Source of the DNA: Nonomuraea rhodomycinica
GTDB taxonomy: Bacteria; Actinomycetota; Actinomycetes; Streptosporangiales; Streptosporangiaceae
Assembly: GCF_013363995.1 (NCBI RefSeq)
Contig: NZ_JABWGO010000010.1
Span: 248,001 to 312,000, forward strand
Direction: 5' to 3'
DNA length: 64,000 nt
The position numbers were made by a program, and so were the translations under genes. Under the pieces are notes generated by a model. The model saw only the letters and a program-made list of their open reading frames with translations. It searched no databases and was not told the DNA's origin. How positions within the stretch are numbered: position 1 is the first letter of the stretch; the number at the start of each line of letters is the position of its first letter. This document shows positions 26,740 through 34,757 of the stretch, in pieces.

Positions 26740-26837
26740 GTGACGCCTGACGGGGGAGGGATCGCCAGGGTCACGGTCGTGCGACCGCGCCGCCACCGCG
26801 CTCGCTGGCGATCGGTGGCTGACAGAGGTGATGCGTC

Positions 26838-27578
26838 GTGGAACGGCCGGAGGCGCTGGTCATCGAGGACACCGCGGAGGTGCGGTGGCTGTTGTGCGAG
26901 GTCCTGCGGATGGCCGGATTCGAGGTGTCGGAGGCGAACACCGGAGCCGAGGGGCTGGAACTGGTCGCTCGGAGGCGGCCCGACCTGGTGACGCTCGACC
27001 TCATGCTGCCGGACATGGACGGCATCGAGGTGTGCCGGCGGCTGCGGGGCATGACGAGCGCGTACGTGATCATGGTGTCGGGCCGGGCGGACGAGGAGGA
27101 CCGGCTCATCGGCCTGGAGGTGGGCGCCGACGACTACCTGACCAAGCCGTTCTCGCCGCGGGAGCTGCGGGCGCGCGTCGCGGCGATGTTCCGGCGGCCG
27201 CGCCGCGATTCGGAGAGCGCCTTCCGAAAACGGGCGGGGGTCCACGAGTTCGGTGACCTGGTCGTGGACGAGGAGAGCCGCGAGGTGCACCTGGCGGGGC
27301 GGCCCGTGTCGCTGACCCGCATCGAGTTCGACCTGCTGGTGCTGTTCGCCTCCAGTCCGAGGCGGGTATGGCCTCGCGAGACGCTGACCCGGGCGATCTG
27401 GCACACCGACTGGCCGGGCAACGCCCACGTGATAGACGTCCACATCGCCAACCTGCGGCGCAAGCTCGGCGACGACGCCCGGTCCGGTCGCTGGGTGCGC
27501 ACGGTGCACGGTGTGGGCTACAGGTTCGGAGACGGAGGGGACATGCACGATGGTCCCGATTCACGTTCTGCTGTGTAG
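26838..27578 (+). CDS. OmpR/PhoB-family response regulator
   Basis: The 246-residue protein has a receiver domain with phosphoacceptor Asp54 (TLDLMLPDMDG) and the Lys of YLTKPFSPREL. A winged-helix DNA-binding domain follows, with RRVWPRETLTRAIW, HVIDVHIANLRRKLG and VRTVHGVGYRF. GTG at 26838 has GAGG upstream. The gene lies 98 bases after the polysaccharide locus and overlaps the histidine kinase by 29 bases. The pair may control that locus, as inferred from position only. Confidence 0.93.
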   Translation: MERPEALVIEDTAEVRWLLCEVLRMAGFEVSEANTGAEGLELVARRRPDLVTLDLMLPDMDGIEVCRRLRGMTSAYVIMVSGRADEEDRLIGLEVGADDYLTKPFSPRELRARVAAMFRRPRRDSESAFRKRAGVHEFGDLVVDEESREVHLAGRPVSLTRIEFDLLVLFASSPRRVWPRETLTRAIWHTDWPGNAHVIDVHIANLRRKLGDDARSGRWVRTVHGVGYRFGDGGDMHDGPDSRSAV

Positions 27579-28434
27579 GGCCGACGACGGCGAGGCGCGG
27601 TCTCGCCTGTGCGGGGAGGGTGAGGGCCGCGAGGCGCGGCTTCGTCTGGGCGCGGGAGGTGACGGCGAGGCGCGAAGGGACGCGCTGCGGCTGCTGCGCG
27701 AGGCCGGCCTGGACGTCGGCGGGTTCGCCCACGACCTCGGCAACCTCCTCGGGGTGATCCTGGGCCACGCCGAGCTGGCCCTCGACGCGCTGCCCGAGGA
27801 CGCTCCCGGCCGCGCCGACGTCGAGCGGATCCGCCAGGCGGCCGAACGCGGCGAAGCCCTGGCCCGGCGGCTCCTGGCCCCCGGCCGCGCGCACGGCCCA
27901 GGGCGGACCGACCGGACCGACCCGACCGACCGGACCGACCCGACCGACGGCACCGACCGGACCGACCGGACCGACCGTACTGACCGGACCGACCGGACCG
28001 ATCTGAACGCGGTCGTCGAGGAGACGGCCGCCATGCTGCGCCCCGCGCTCGGCGGCGGCGTCGAGCTCGACACCCGGCTGTCCCCGGGGCTGCCCGCCGT
28101 CGGCATCGACCGGGCCGCGTTGGAGAACGCGCTGCTCAACGTGATGGTCAACGCGCTGGCCGCGATGCCCGACGGCGGACGGCTGACCATCGAGACGGCC
28201 CCGGCGGAGGGCGACGAGCGGGTCCGGCTGACCGTCCACGACACCGGCCACGGCATGCCGGCCGAGGTGGCGGAGCACGCCTTCGAGCCGTTCTTCACCA
28301 CCAGGGAACGGGGCACCGGGCTCGGCCTGTGCAGCGCGCGCGGCGCGGTGGAGGACGCCGGCGGCCGGACCAGCCTGGCGTCCCGGCCGGGCCGCGGCAC
28401 CAGCGTCCACATGCACCTGCCCCCGGCGCGCTGA
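27550..28434 (+). CDS. Cytoplasmic sensor histidine kinase with (R/P)TD repeat linker
   Basis: The 294-residue protein has no membrane segment and no recognisable input domain. The phosphorylation box GGFAHDLGN has His61. The ATPase domain has the N-box NVMVNALAAM, the G1 box DTGHGMP, FEPFFTT and GTGLGLCSARGAV. Between the two lies a perfect low-complexity run of eleven three-residue units (RTD, PTD or GTD). ATG 27550 overlaps the response regulator gene, so the two are coupled. Confidence 0.88.
   Translation: MVPIHVLLCRADDGEARSRLCGEGEGREARLRLGAGGDGEARRDALRLLREAGLDVGGFAHDLGNLLGVILGHAELALDALPEDAPGRADVERIRQAAERGEALARRLLAPGRAHGPGRTDRTDPTDRTDPTDGTDRTDRTDRTDRTDRTDLNAVVEETAAMLRPALGGGVELDTRLSPGLPAVGIDRAALENALLNVMVNALAAMPDGGRLTIETAPAEGDERVRLTVHDTGHGMPAEVAEHAFEPFFTTRERGTGLGLCSARGAVEDAGGRTSLASRPGRGTSVHMHLPPAR
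27904..28002 (+). repeat. Eleven 9-bp repeats inside the histidine kinase gene
   Basis: The unit cggaccgac (variants ccgaccgac and ggcaccgac) is repeated in frame eleven times and encodes RTD/PTD/GTD. It lies between the phosphorylation box and the ATPase domain. Confidence 0.95.
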
Positions 28435-28539
28435 CCTGCGATCTCCGCGGGAGGCGGCGCCCGGCCGCGCGCGCCCGGGAACGATGGAGCCCGCCACAGT
28501 CGTTGGAGCAGGTGAACCCCCACCACGAAGGGAGGGACC

Positions 28540-29391
28540 TTGCACCACAACGGCCTGCGCACCGCCGTCCTGCTGGGCGGCATGTCGGCGCTGATCCTCA
28601 CCGCGGGTGCGTGGCTGGGCGGCGGTACCGGCCTGCGGATCGCGTTCGTGCTGGCCGTGGTGAGCAACGCCGTCGCCTGGTTCTTCTCCGACCGCATCGC
28701 CCTGTCCGCCATGCGGGCGCGGCCGGTCAGCGAGGTGGAGCACCCCGGCCTGTACCGCGTCGTCCGCGAGCTGTCCACGCAGGCCCGCCAGCCGATGCCG
28801 CGCCTGTACGTGTCGCCCACCGTGCAGCCGAACGCCTTCGCCACCGGCCGGAGCCCGCGCAGGGCGGCCGTCTGCGTGACGTACGGACTGACCCAGCTCC
28901 TGGACGAACGGGAGCTGCGCGGCGTGATCGGGCACGAGCTGTCGCACGTGTACAACCGCGACATCCTGCTCTCGTCGGTGGCCGGGGCGCTGGCCACGAT
29001 GATCACCTGGCTCAGTTACGTGGCCGTCTTCTTCGGCGGCTCGGACGACGACGAGGGGCCGGGGTTCGTGGGCGCGCTGCTCATGATGGTGCTGGGGCCG
29101 GTGGCCGCGGGCATGGTGCAGGCGGCGATCTCCCGTACGCGGGAGTTCCAGGCGGACGAGTCCGGGGCCCGGCTCACCGGCGACCCGCTGGCGCTCGCCT
29201 CCGCCCTGCGCAAGATCGAGATGGGCGCGCGCCGCCTGCCGCTGCCCGAGAACAGCCGCCTCACCTCGGCGTCCCACATGATGATCGCCAACCCGTTCAG
29301 CGGCTCGGGCTTCGGCCGGCTGTTCTCCACGCATCCGCCCACGTCCGAGCGCGTCGCCCGGCTGGAGCGCATGGCGGGCTACCGCCGCTGA
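28540..29391 (+). CDS. htpX: HtpX-like M48 membrane metalloprotease
   Basis: The 283-residue protein has two N-terminal and two internal membrane segments. The zinc site is HELSH at 132-136, and the third ligand is in REFQADE near 203-209. HtpX-type proteases degrade misfolded membrane proteins at the cytoplasmic face. The start is TTG at 28540 with an excellent AAGGGAGGG just upstream, which decides the start. The gene stands alone, about 100 bases after the histidine kinase. Confidence 0.92.
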   Translation: MHHNGLRTAVLLGGMSALILTAGAWLGGGTGLRIAFVLAVVSNAVAWFFSDRIALSAMRARPVSEVEHPGLYRVVRELSTQARQPMPRLYVSPTVQPNAFATGRSPRRAAVCVTYGLTQLLDERELRGVIGHELSHVYNRDILLSSVAGALATMITWLSYVAVFFGGSDDDEGPGFVGALLMMVLGPVAAGMVQAAISRTREFQADESGARLTGDPLALASALRKIEMGARRLPLPENSRLTSASHMMIANPFSGSGFGRLFSTHPPTSERVARLERMAGYRR

Positions 29392-29428
29392 GGCCTCCCG
29401 TACGGACCAGCAGGTGATAATCGTCCCC

Positions 29429-30916
29429 ATGGCCCGATCCCCCCGGCTCAGCGAGGCCGAACGCAAGCTGTGGAACGCCTTTCCCACCGGGGAGACCGTG
29501 GAGCTCGCCCCGGTGGCGACCGGCCCCGGCACCACGGCGGGGCAGAAGGCCCCCAAGGACGGCGACACCTGGGGCCCTGACCGGACGATCCGCGCCGAGG
29601 TGATCGCGTCCCTGCTGCTGGGCGCCCGCGAGGCCGCGCCCGGCTCGGTGGCGGCCGTGCGGTTACGCGGGGCGCGGATCACCGGCTCCCTGTCCATCCT
29701 CGGCGGCCGGGTGGAGCACGAACTCGCGCTCGGCGGCTGCCATCTGGACGAACCCGTCCTCCTCACCGCCACCACGACCCGCACCGTCCGCCTCATCGAC
29801 TGCGCGCTGCCCGGCTTCAGCGGCGGCGGCATGCGGGTGGCGGGCCACCTGAGCCTGTCCGGTTCGCACATCACCGGCACCGTCCGCCTGGCCCGTGCCG
29901 TGTTCGAGAGCGGGCTGTGGCTGGGCGGCGTCCGCCTGACCGCCGACGACGTGTGGGCCCTGTCGGCCGGCTCGATGGTCGTGGAGAGCGGAGCGACGTT
30001 CCGGGACGCCGACATCACCGGCGGCGTCCGCCTGGCCGGCAGCCGCGTGAACGGCGACCTCAACTTCGAGGGCGCGACCGTCCGCAACCCCGGCGGCCAC
30101 GCGATCAGGGCCGACGACATGGTGGTCGAGGGCGCCGTCCACCTCACCCGCGGCTTCACGGCGGCGGGCTGCGTGCGGCTGCGCGGGGCGCGCGTGAGCG
30201 GCACGCTCTCCGTCAACGGCGTGCTGAGCAGCCCCGACACCCCGTACGCGCTGCACGCCAGCCACGCGGAGATCCGCGAGCTCTACCTCAAGCCGTCCAC
30301 GCCCGTCGACGGCGTCGTCAACCTCACCTACGCCCGCGTCGGCACCCTGCAGGACGATCCCGCCACCTGGCCCGAGAAGCTGCGGCTCAACGGCCTGACG
30401 TACGACCGGCTGCGCGGCAGCGGCGTGGAGCGGCGCGTGGAGTGGGTCGCGCGCGACCCGGAGGGCTTCCGGCCGCAGCCGTACGAGCAGCTCGCCGCCT
30501 GGTACCTGCGCGACGGCAACGACGGGCTCGCCCGGCGCGCCCAGCTCGCCAAGCTCCGCGCCAGGCGCCGCACCCAGGGGCCGGGCCAGCGGGCGTGGGG
30601 GCGGCTGCTCGACGTCACGGTCGGCTACGGGTACCGTCCCTGGCTGGCGGGGGTCTGGTTCGCCCTGCTGCTGCTCGCCGGCACCGTCGCCTTCGGCCTC
30701 AACCCGCCGCGCCCCCTCAAGCCGGACGAGGCGCCGGTCTTCGACTCGTTCGCCTACAGCTTCGACCTGCTGCTGCCGCTGCCCACGTTCGGGCAGCGGG
30801 AGATGTTCGACCCGGCCGGATGGACGCAGGGGCTCGCGTACGGGCTGATCGTCGCCGGCTGGATCCTGGCGACGGCGCTGATCGCGGGCGCTACGCGGGT
30901 CCTCCGCCCCCAGTGA
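29429..30916 (+). CDS. Membrane protein with N-terminal right-handed beta-helix-like repeats
   Basis: The product is about 495 residues. The first 330 are built from repeated short strands such as GARITGSLSI, GGMRVAGHLSLSGSHITGTV and GGVRLAGSRVNGDLNFEG, typical of pentapeptide-like or bactofilin-like beta-helices. Two or three membrane segments occupy the C-terminus (about 400-490). Related actinobacterial proteins are often labelled membrane-associated oxidoreductases, but I see no cofactor motif. ATG 29429 is used, and GTG 29414 is an alternative. The 3' end overlaps the convergent Nudix gene by 26 bases. Confidence 0.75.
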   Translation: MARSPRLSEAERKLWNAFPTGETVELAPVATGPGTTAGQKAPKDGDTWGPDRTIRAEVIASLLLGAREAAPGSVAAVRLRGARITGSLSILGGRVEHELALGGCHLDEPVLLTATTTRTVRLIDCALPGFSGGGMRVAGHLSLSGSHITGTVRLARAVFESGLWLGGVRLTADDVWALSAGSMVVESGATFRDADITGGVRLAGSRVNGDLNFEGATVRNPGGHAIRADDMVVEGAVHLTRGFTAAGCVRLRGARVSGTLSVNGVLSSPDTPYALHASHAEIRELYLKPSTPVDGVVNLTYARVGTLQDDPATWPEKLRLNGLTYDRLRGSGVERRVEWVARDPEGFRPQPYEQLAAWYLRDGNDGLARRAQLAKLRARRRTQGPGQRAWGRLLDVTVGYGYRPWLAGVWFALLLLAGTVAFGLNPPRPLKPDEAPVFDSFAYSFDLLLPLPTFGQREMFDPAGWTQGLAYGLIVAGWILATALIAGATRVLRPQ

Positions 30917-31355
30917 TCCGCCGCAACAGACCGGCCAGCTCAGGGGGGTGGACGACCTCGTCCGTGGCCTCGAGCTCCTCGGCGCTCCACCACCGGTGCT
31001 CCACGGTGGTGGCCTTCTCGATCTCCTCCATGTCGTCGAACGAGACCTCGGCCGCGCCCACCCGTACCGCGAAGAACGTCTGGTCCTGGGTGATGGCGTA
31101 CTGGGCGAAGGAGAACTCGACGGTGCTGGTGCCGTACGGGCCGGTGAACTCGCTCACCTCGGCGCTGATGCCGACCTCCTCGCGCAGCTCGCGCGCGGCG
31201 GCCTCCTGCAGCGTCTCGCCCTCCTCCAGCGCCCCGCCGATCGTGAACCAGAAGCGCTCGTCGGGGCGCGCGGGCTCGAACCCGTACAGCAGCAGAACCC
31301 GGCCCTGATCGTCGACGGGGAGGACCCGCGCGGTGAAGCGCCGGAGGGGAATCAT
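30891..31355 (-). CDS. Nudix hydrolase
   Basis: The 154-residue protein has the Nudix box GGALEEGETLQEAAARELREEVG, which follows the G-x5-E-x7-REUxEEx pattern, so it hydrolyses a nucleoside diphosphate-linked substrate with Mg ions. The substrate is unknown. I use ATG 31355 (MIPLRRF). A longer reading up to 31532 would add a Pro/His-rich lead unlike any Nudix protein. The stop lies inside the 3' end of the convergent membrane-protein gene. Confidence 0.88.
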   Translation of the reverse strand: MIPLRRFTARVLPVDDQGRVLLLYGFEPARPDERFWFTIGGALEEGETLQEAAARELREEVGISAEVSEFTGPYGTSTVEFSFAQYAITQDQTFFAVRVGAAEVSFDDMEEIEKATTVEHRWWSAEELEATDEVVHPPELAGLLRRITGGGGPA

Positions 31356-31460
31356 CGTCACGCCGCCCGAGCCTACCGACCCGCCGATCGAGTCACCTGG
31401 TACGGAACCCTCTCCCGCCGGAACCTGGACCCGGGATCCGGCCGTCCGTACGTTCCAGCC

Positions 31461-31934
31461 ATGGTGAGGGTGAAGGTGAGGGGGCACTGGCGGCGGCTCG
31501 GCGACGGCAGATCGGTGTGGGTCCGGCCGCACGTGCGCCGCGCGGTCGCGACGGGCGGCGGCCTCGGGCTGATCGCGATCATCGTGGTGGTCGTCGCCGT
31601 GGCGTTCCTGAGCGGGCTCGGCACGCCGGACGACCCGCTCACGTCACCTTCGCCCGAACCGCCTCAGGCGGCGGCGGCCGGCCCCGGGACCGCGCCGCCC
31701 CTGACCGGTCCCCGGGCCGCGCTGGCGGACACGCTGCGCCGTGCCCGCGAGGGAAAGAGCTTCACCGTCGAGGAGGCCGGCCGGCGAGCGGGGGTGGCCG
31801 CACCGGACCTCACCGGCTTCGAACGCGGCCTCAGCCTGCCCACGACGCAGGAGCTGGACGTTCTCGCCCGCGTGTACGGGCTGTCGCGAGGAGACTGGGA
31901 GAACCTGGTGATCCTGCGCTCCCAACTCGGCTGA
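31461..31934 (+). CDS. Membrane-anchored protein with C-terminal HTH (XRE-like) domain
   Basis: The 157-residue protein has a very basic N-terminus, one membrane segment (about 33-52), a Pro/Ser/Ala linker and a C-terminal helix-turn-helix domain (about 85-157) with the XRE-like pattern SFTVEEAGRRAGVAAPDLTGFERG. The charge pattern predicts the N-terminus inside and the HTH outside the membrane, which would not suit DNA binding. Either the topology or the HTH reading could be wrong. It is divergent from the Nudix gene across about 105 bases. Confidence 0.72.
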   Translation: MVRVKVRGHWRRLGDGRSVWVRPHVRRAVATGGGLGLIAIIVVVVAVAFLSGLGTPDDPLTSPSPEPPQAAAAGPGTAPPLTGPRAALADTLRRAREGKSFTVEEAGRRAGVAAPDLTGFERGLSLPTTQELDVLARVYGLSRGDWENLVILRSQLG

Positions 31935-32082
31935 GGACACCCTCGGCCGCCGGTGAGCCTGCCGGACCGGCCGGCCCGGGACGCAGGCAGCGATGCGGAA
32001 CGACCACAAGAACTGCGTGCGCCCCGGCCCGCCGCGCTCGACCTCCGCCTACCGGCGGAACCACCAGCAGGACCGCCGGTAG

Positions 32083-32120
32083 AACTACCGGTAGAACTAC
32101 CGTGAGTTCTACCGGTAGTT
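32083..32120. terminator. 16-bp perfect hairpin at the yajQ 3' end
   Basis: The arm aactaccggtagaact (32083-32098) and its exact reverse complement (32105-32120) are separated by a 6-base loop. The right arm contains the yajQ stop codon at 32109-32111. The hairpin lies between the convergent HTH-protein and yajQ genes, so it probably ends transcription from both sides. A direct copy of part of the arm occurs just before it. Confidence 0.75.
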
Positions 32121-32600
32121 GACGAACTGCAGCGCGATGTCGAGGTCCTTGCCCTTGAGCAGGGAGATGACGTCCTGCAGGTCGTCCTTCTTCTTCGAGC
32201 TGACCCGCAACTCCTCGCCCTGGATCTGCGCCTTGACGCCCTTGGGGCCCTCGTCGCGGATCAGCTTGGAGATCTTCTTGGCGTTCTCCTGGTCGATGCC
32301 CTCCTTGAGGCTCACCAGCATGCGGTACTCCTTGCCCGACAGCTTGGGCTCGCCCGCGTCCAGGATCTTCAGCGACAGATTCCGCTTGACCACCTTCTCC
32401 TTGAACACGTCGAGCGCGGCGTTCGCCCGCTCTTCACTGTTCGCCTTGATCTCGATGTTGTCCTGCCCGGACCAGGCGATGCTCGCCCCCGTGCCCTTGA
32501 AGTCGAAACGGTGCCCGATCTCCTTGACGGTCTGGTTCAGCGCGTTGTCGACCTCCTGGCGGTCGATCTTGCTGACGATGTCGAAAGACGAATCGGCCAA
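32109..32600 (-). CDS. yajQ: YajQ/DUF520-family nucleotide-binding protein
   Basis: The 163-residue protein matches the family from end to end: ADSSFDIVSKIDRQEVDNAL at the start, RFDFKGTGASI, KGIKAQIQGEELRVSSKKKDDLQ-type C-terminal half and LQFVNYR at the end. Members bind nucleotides, and some bind cyclic di-GMP. GAGAGG is nine bases before TTG 32600, which gives the usual start (M)ADSSFDIV and the usual length. ATG 32609 touches the ribosome site directly and is less likely. It is next to tRNA-Tyr. Confidence 0.93.
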   Translation of the reverse strand: MADSSFDIVSKIDRQEVDNALNQTVKEIGHRFDFKGTGASIAWSGQDNIEIKANSEERANAALDVFKEKVVKRNLSLKILDAGEPKLSGKEYRMLVSLKEGIDQENAKKISKLIRDEGPKGVKAQIQGEELRVSSKKKDDLQDVISLLKGKDLDIALQFVNYR

Positions 32601-32871
32601 AACGCACATCCTCTCAGCTGCGAACGCATGTCTGCGGTGTCCGGCCCGGCCTCCGGGCTCGCCGACCACGCATCGCGCCCCCGTGAACACGGACCCAGCC
32701 CACGAGCCTAGCCAGCATCGGCCCCTAGTGCAGTCCACCAGGCCCGTACCCCTCCACCCTGCCACCATCCGACGCCGGCACGGCCGCGATCCCCGGGCGG
32801 TACAAACCGGTGTCACGTGCACCCCGGAAGTCCGCTATTCTTCTGTCTGTCGCCGCGAGAGCGGAAGACAC

Positions 32872-32956
32872 GGCAGGTTGCCCGAGTGGCCAAAGGGAGC
32901 GGTCTGTAAAACCGTCGGCTCAGCCTACGCAAGTTCGAACCTTGCACCTGCCACCA
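32872..32956 (+). tRNA. tRNA-Tyr (GTA)
   Basis: The acceptor stem GGCAGGT/ACCTGCC, the T arm GCAAG-TTCGAAC-CTTGC and a long variable arm (GGCTCAGCC) are all visible, and the encoded CCA is at 32954-32956. The anticodon GTA is at 32906-32908. A TATTCT -10 element lies at 32836-32841. The 3' half is part of the left attachment site, so the integrated element has restored this end of the gene. Confidence 0.95.
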
Positions 32957-33008
32957 GCAGTAACAGCAGGTCAGAGGCCCTTCGGGGCCTCTTCTGCGTT
33001 TCAGGGGT
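32904..33008 (+). repeat. Left attachment site (attL) of the integrative element
   Basis: These 105 bases run from ctgtaaaaccg in the tRNA anticodon loop, through the CCA end and the terminator hairpin, to ttcaggggt. They recur as a direct repeat at 47495-47600 with only a few differences, grouped in the variable arm (cctacgc against ccgaccgc) and at taacagc/taccagc. The pair bounds the element. Confidence 0.9.
32973..32992 (+). terminator. tRNA-Tyr terminator
   Basis: The stem agaggccc/gggcctct around a ttcg tetraloop is followed by a T-rich stretch (tctgcgttt), 16 bases after the tRNA end. Confidence 0.85.
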
Positions 33009-33052
33009 GTGCAGCCAGATGCAGCCCTGAGCGGCCGTTTGTCGGTGGTCAC

Positions 33053-33070
33053 GGGATATACGCGGGATGG
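33053..33070 (+). promoter_or_regulatory. Candidate integrase arm-type site, left end
   Basis: The 18-mer gggatatacgcgggatgg recurs at the other end of the element (47405-47422) with one mismatch and the same orientation. It lies 45 bases inside attL, where arm-binding sites of tyrosine integrases are expected. The function is inferred. Confidence 0.5.
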
Positions 33071-33146
33071 ATCCGGGCGTGTTTCCCCAGGTGGATGGCC
33101 GTGATCCGGAGTATGTGCGGGATGAAGCAGCCCCGCAACGCCGAAA

Positions 33147-33168
33147 GGCCCCGGGAGAAGCCGGAGCC
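33147..33168 (-). terminator. Hairpin after the integrase gene
   Basis: ggccccgg and ccggagcc form an 8-bp stem with one mismatch and a 6-base loop, 25 bases after the integrase stop. The integrase remnant at 47757 has a comparable hairpin at 47713-47735 (agccccgg/ccggggct). Confidence 0.55.
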
Positions 33169-33192
33169 CTTCGAGCAGCGTCGTTCGTGATC

Positions 33193-34572
33193 TCATGCGG
33201 TGAGTACGTCCGCGATCCGCTGGTTGACGATCTCCTCCTGGCCGTCGATGCACTTGGCATAGACGCGCAGCAGGACATCCACCCCGTGGCCGGCACGAGC
33301 CGCCACTTCTGGAGCCGGAACGCCGCCGTTGAGCCAGAGGGAGACGGCCGCGTGCCGGAGGTCATACGGTCGCCGGGCGAGCGGTGAGGCGACCTGGGCG
33401 GGCGTGAGGGCCAGCGTGCGGGCTTCCTGCCAGACCTCGGTGTAGGCCGTCGAGGCGACCACGCCACCACGCTCACTGCGGAACAGTCGCCCGTCGGGGG
33501 CGATGCCGAACTCCGCGATGTGTTGCCGAAGGATCTTGACCAGTTCCGGAGGGATCGGGATCCGGCGGATGTCATCCTGGCCCCGATGCTTGAGGCCGCG
33601 CAGCTCGTGAGCGTCCCCGGTGTCGGTCCACCGGCGGTTCACCTCCGGCCGCGAGCCGTCGAGGGTGAGCCGTCCCCAGCCATGCGGCGGGAGGTGGCAG
33701 TCCTGCTCCCGGAGGCTGACAGCCTCGCCGGGGCGGAGTGCGGCGAAGTACATGCAGGCGAACATGGCCATCAGCCGCTGTCCCCGGCCCTTTCCGCCGC
33801 GCTGACGCTTGCCGACGTAGGTGAGCGCCACCAGCAGTTCGCGGGCTTGGCAGGGGTTGACCACGACTCGGGGGTCCACTGTTTCGGTGGTCTTGGGAAG
33901 CTTCCACTTGATGCGGTGCAGCGGGTTGGACGGCAGCTCTTCCAGTTCCACGGCGTACTCGAAGACGTGGTGCAGGATGGCGCGCTTCCGCTTGATCGTG
34001 TTGGCGCCGGCCTTCTTGCCGTCGAGGCGGAGCGTAAGGGCGTCCAGGGCCGGGCGGACGGCCTTAGTCTCGTTCAGGGCCTCCATGGTGAGCGCTGCCG
34101 CTTCCAGCCAGCGGACGGCTCGTGCGATGTCGGCAGGCATCGCAGGTCGCTTGTCTTCGGGCAGGAGAACGTACTGGCGTAGAGCCGTACGGAGGAGGAC
34201 AGCGTCCGGCCGCCCAGCCTTGTCCGTCGTTAACGCCGGGAGAGCCGTCGCCAAGGCGTCGGACATGCTGTCACGGCTCTTGGCAGCCGCGTGCGGCCAG
34301 CGCGCCTCGACATAGGCCTTCACGAAGTCGAGGACCGTCCGGGCGTCCTTGGCTTTGATCATCGACTGGGGGAGACCCGTCTCCAGATCGAACGCCTCTC
34401 CCCGTCGTGCGGCCTGCCGCAGGTCGGTCAGGAAGCTCTCGCCGAGGGCTTTGGTCTTGTAGGTCTTGGACTTCTCCCGGCCGCCCACCTTCCAGCGCAC
34501 CTCGTAGGAGGGTGACTTGCTGGACTTGTTCCGCCGGATCTCCCAGAACTTCACGTCGTACGAGGTCGTCAT
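33193..34572 (-). CDS. int: Tyrosine recombinase (integrase) of the element
   Basis: The 459-residue protein belongs to the phage-type integrases. The catalytic residues are in place: Arg280 (FAALRPGE), Arg406-His407 (DLRHAAV), His429 (AGHG) and the nucleophile Tyr438 (LLRVYAK). An Arm/SAM-like N-terminal domain covers about 1-220. It recombines attP with the 3' end of tRNA-Tyr. The well-studied element SLP1 also uses a tRNA-Tyr gene. The start ATG overlaps the xis stop by four bases, and the gene points toward attL. Confidence 0.95.
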   Translation of the reverse strand: MTTSYDVKFWEIRRNKSSKSPSYEVRWKVGGREKSKTYKTKALGESFLTDLRQAARRGEAFDLETGLPQSMIKAKDARTVLDFVKAYVEARWPHAAAKSRDSMSDALATALPALTTDKAGRPDAVLLRTALRQYVLLPEDKRPAMPADIARAVRWLEAAALTMEALNETKAVRPALDALTLRLDGKKAGANTIKRKRAILHHVFEYAVELEELPSNPLHRIKWKLPKTTETVDPRVVVNPCQARELLVALTYVGKRQRGGKGRGQRLMAMFACMYFAALRPGEAVSLREQDCHLPPHGWGRLTLDGSRPEVNRRWTDTGDAHELRGLKHRGQDDIRRIPIPPELVKILRQHIAEFGIAPDGRLFRSERGGVVASTAYTEVWQEARTLALTPAQVASPLARRPYDLRHAAVSLWLNGGVPAPEVAARAGHGVDVLLRVYAKCIDGQEEIVNQRIADVLTA

Positions 34573-34757
34573 GCTGCACTCCGGAGGGATTCGAGCCAGG
34601 CGTCGAGGTCGCTGCGGTAGATGCGGAGTTCGCCGTTGGGCAGGCGGATGCCCCGCGGGGCCTTGCCGATCTCGCGCCAGCGGTAGAAGGTGCGGCGGGA
34701 GACTCCGCCGAGTTCGTCGAGGACCTGGGCAACGGTCAGGAGCTCGTCTCGCTTCAC
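34569..34757 (-). CDS. xis: Excisionase (small MerR-like HTH protein)
   Basis: The 62-residue protein is a single winged HTH with the pattern LTVAQVLDELGGVSRRTFYRW, then LPNGELRIYRSDLDAWL. Excisionases of actinomycete elements have this size and fold, and they direct the integrase toward excision. It is coupled by four-base overlaps to rep upstream and int downstream, the rep-xis-int order known from pSAM2. Confidence 0.9.
   Translation of the reverse strand: MKRDELLTVAQVLDELGGVSRRTFYRWREIGKAPRGIRLPNGELRIYRSDLDAWLESLRSAA

Noticed and set aside
27106..30240. 1044-codon open frame on the minus strand
   Set aside because: It runs antisense through the response regulator, histidine kinase, htpX and beta-helix genes, all of which have clear motifs. 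The antisense translation has none.
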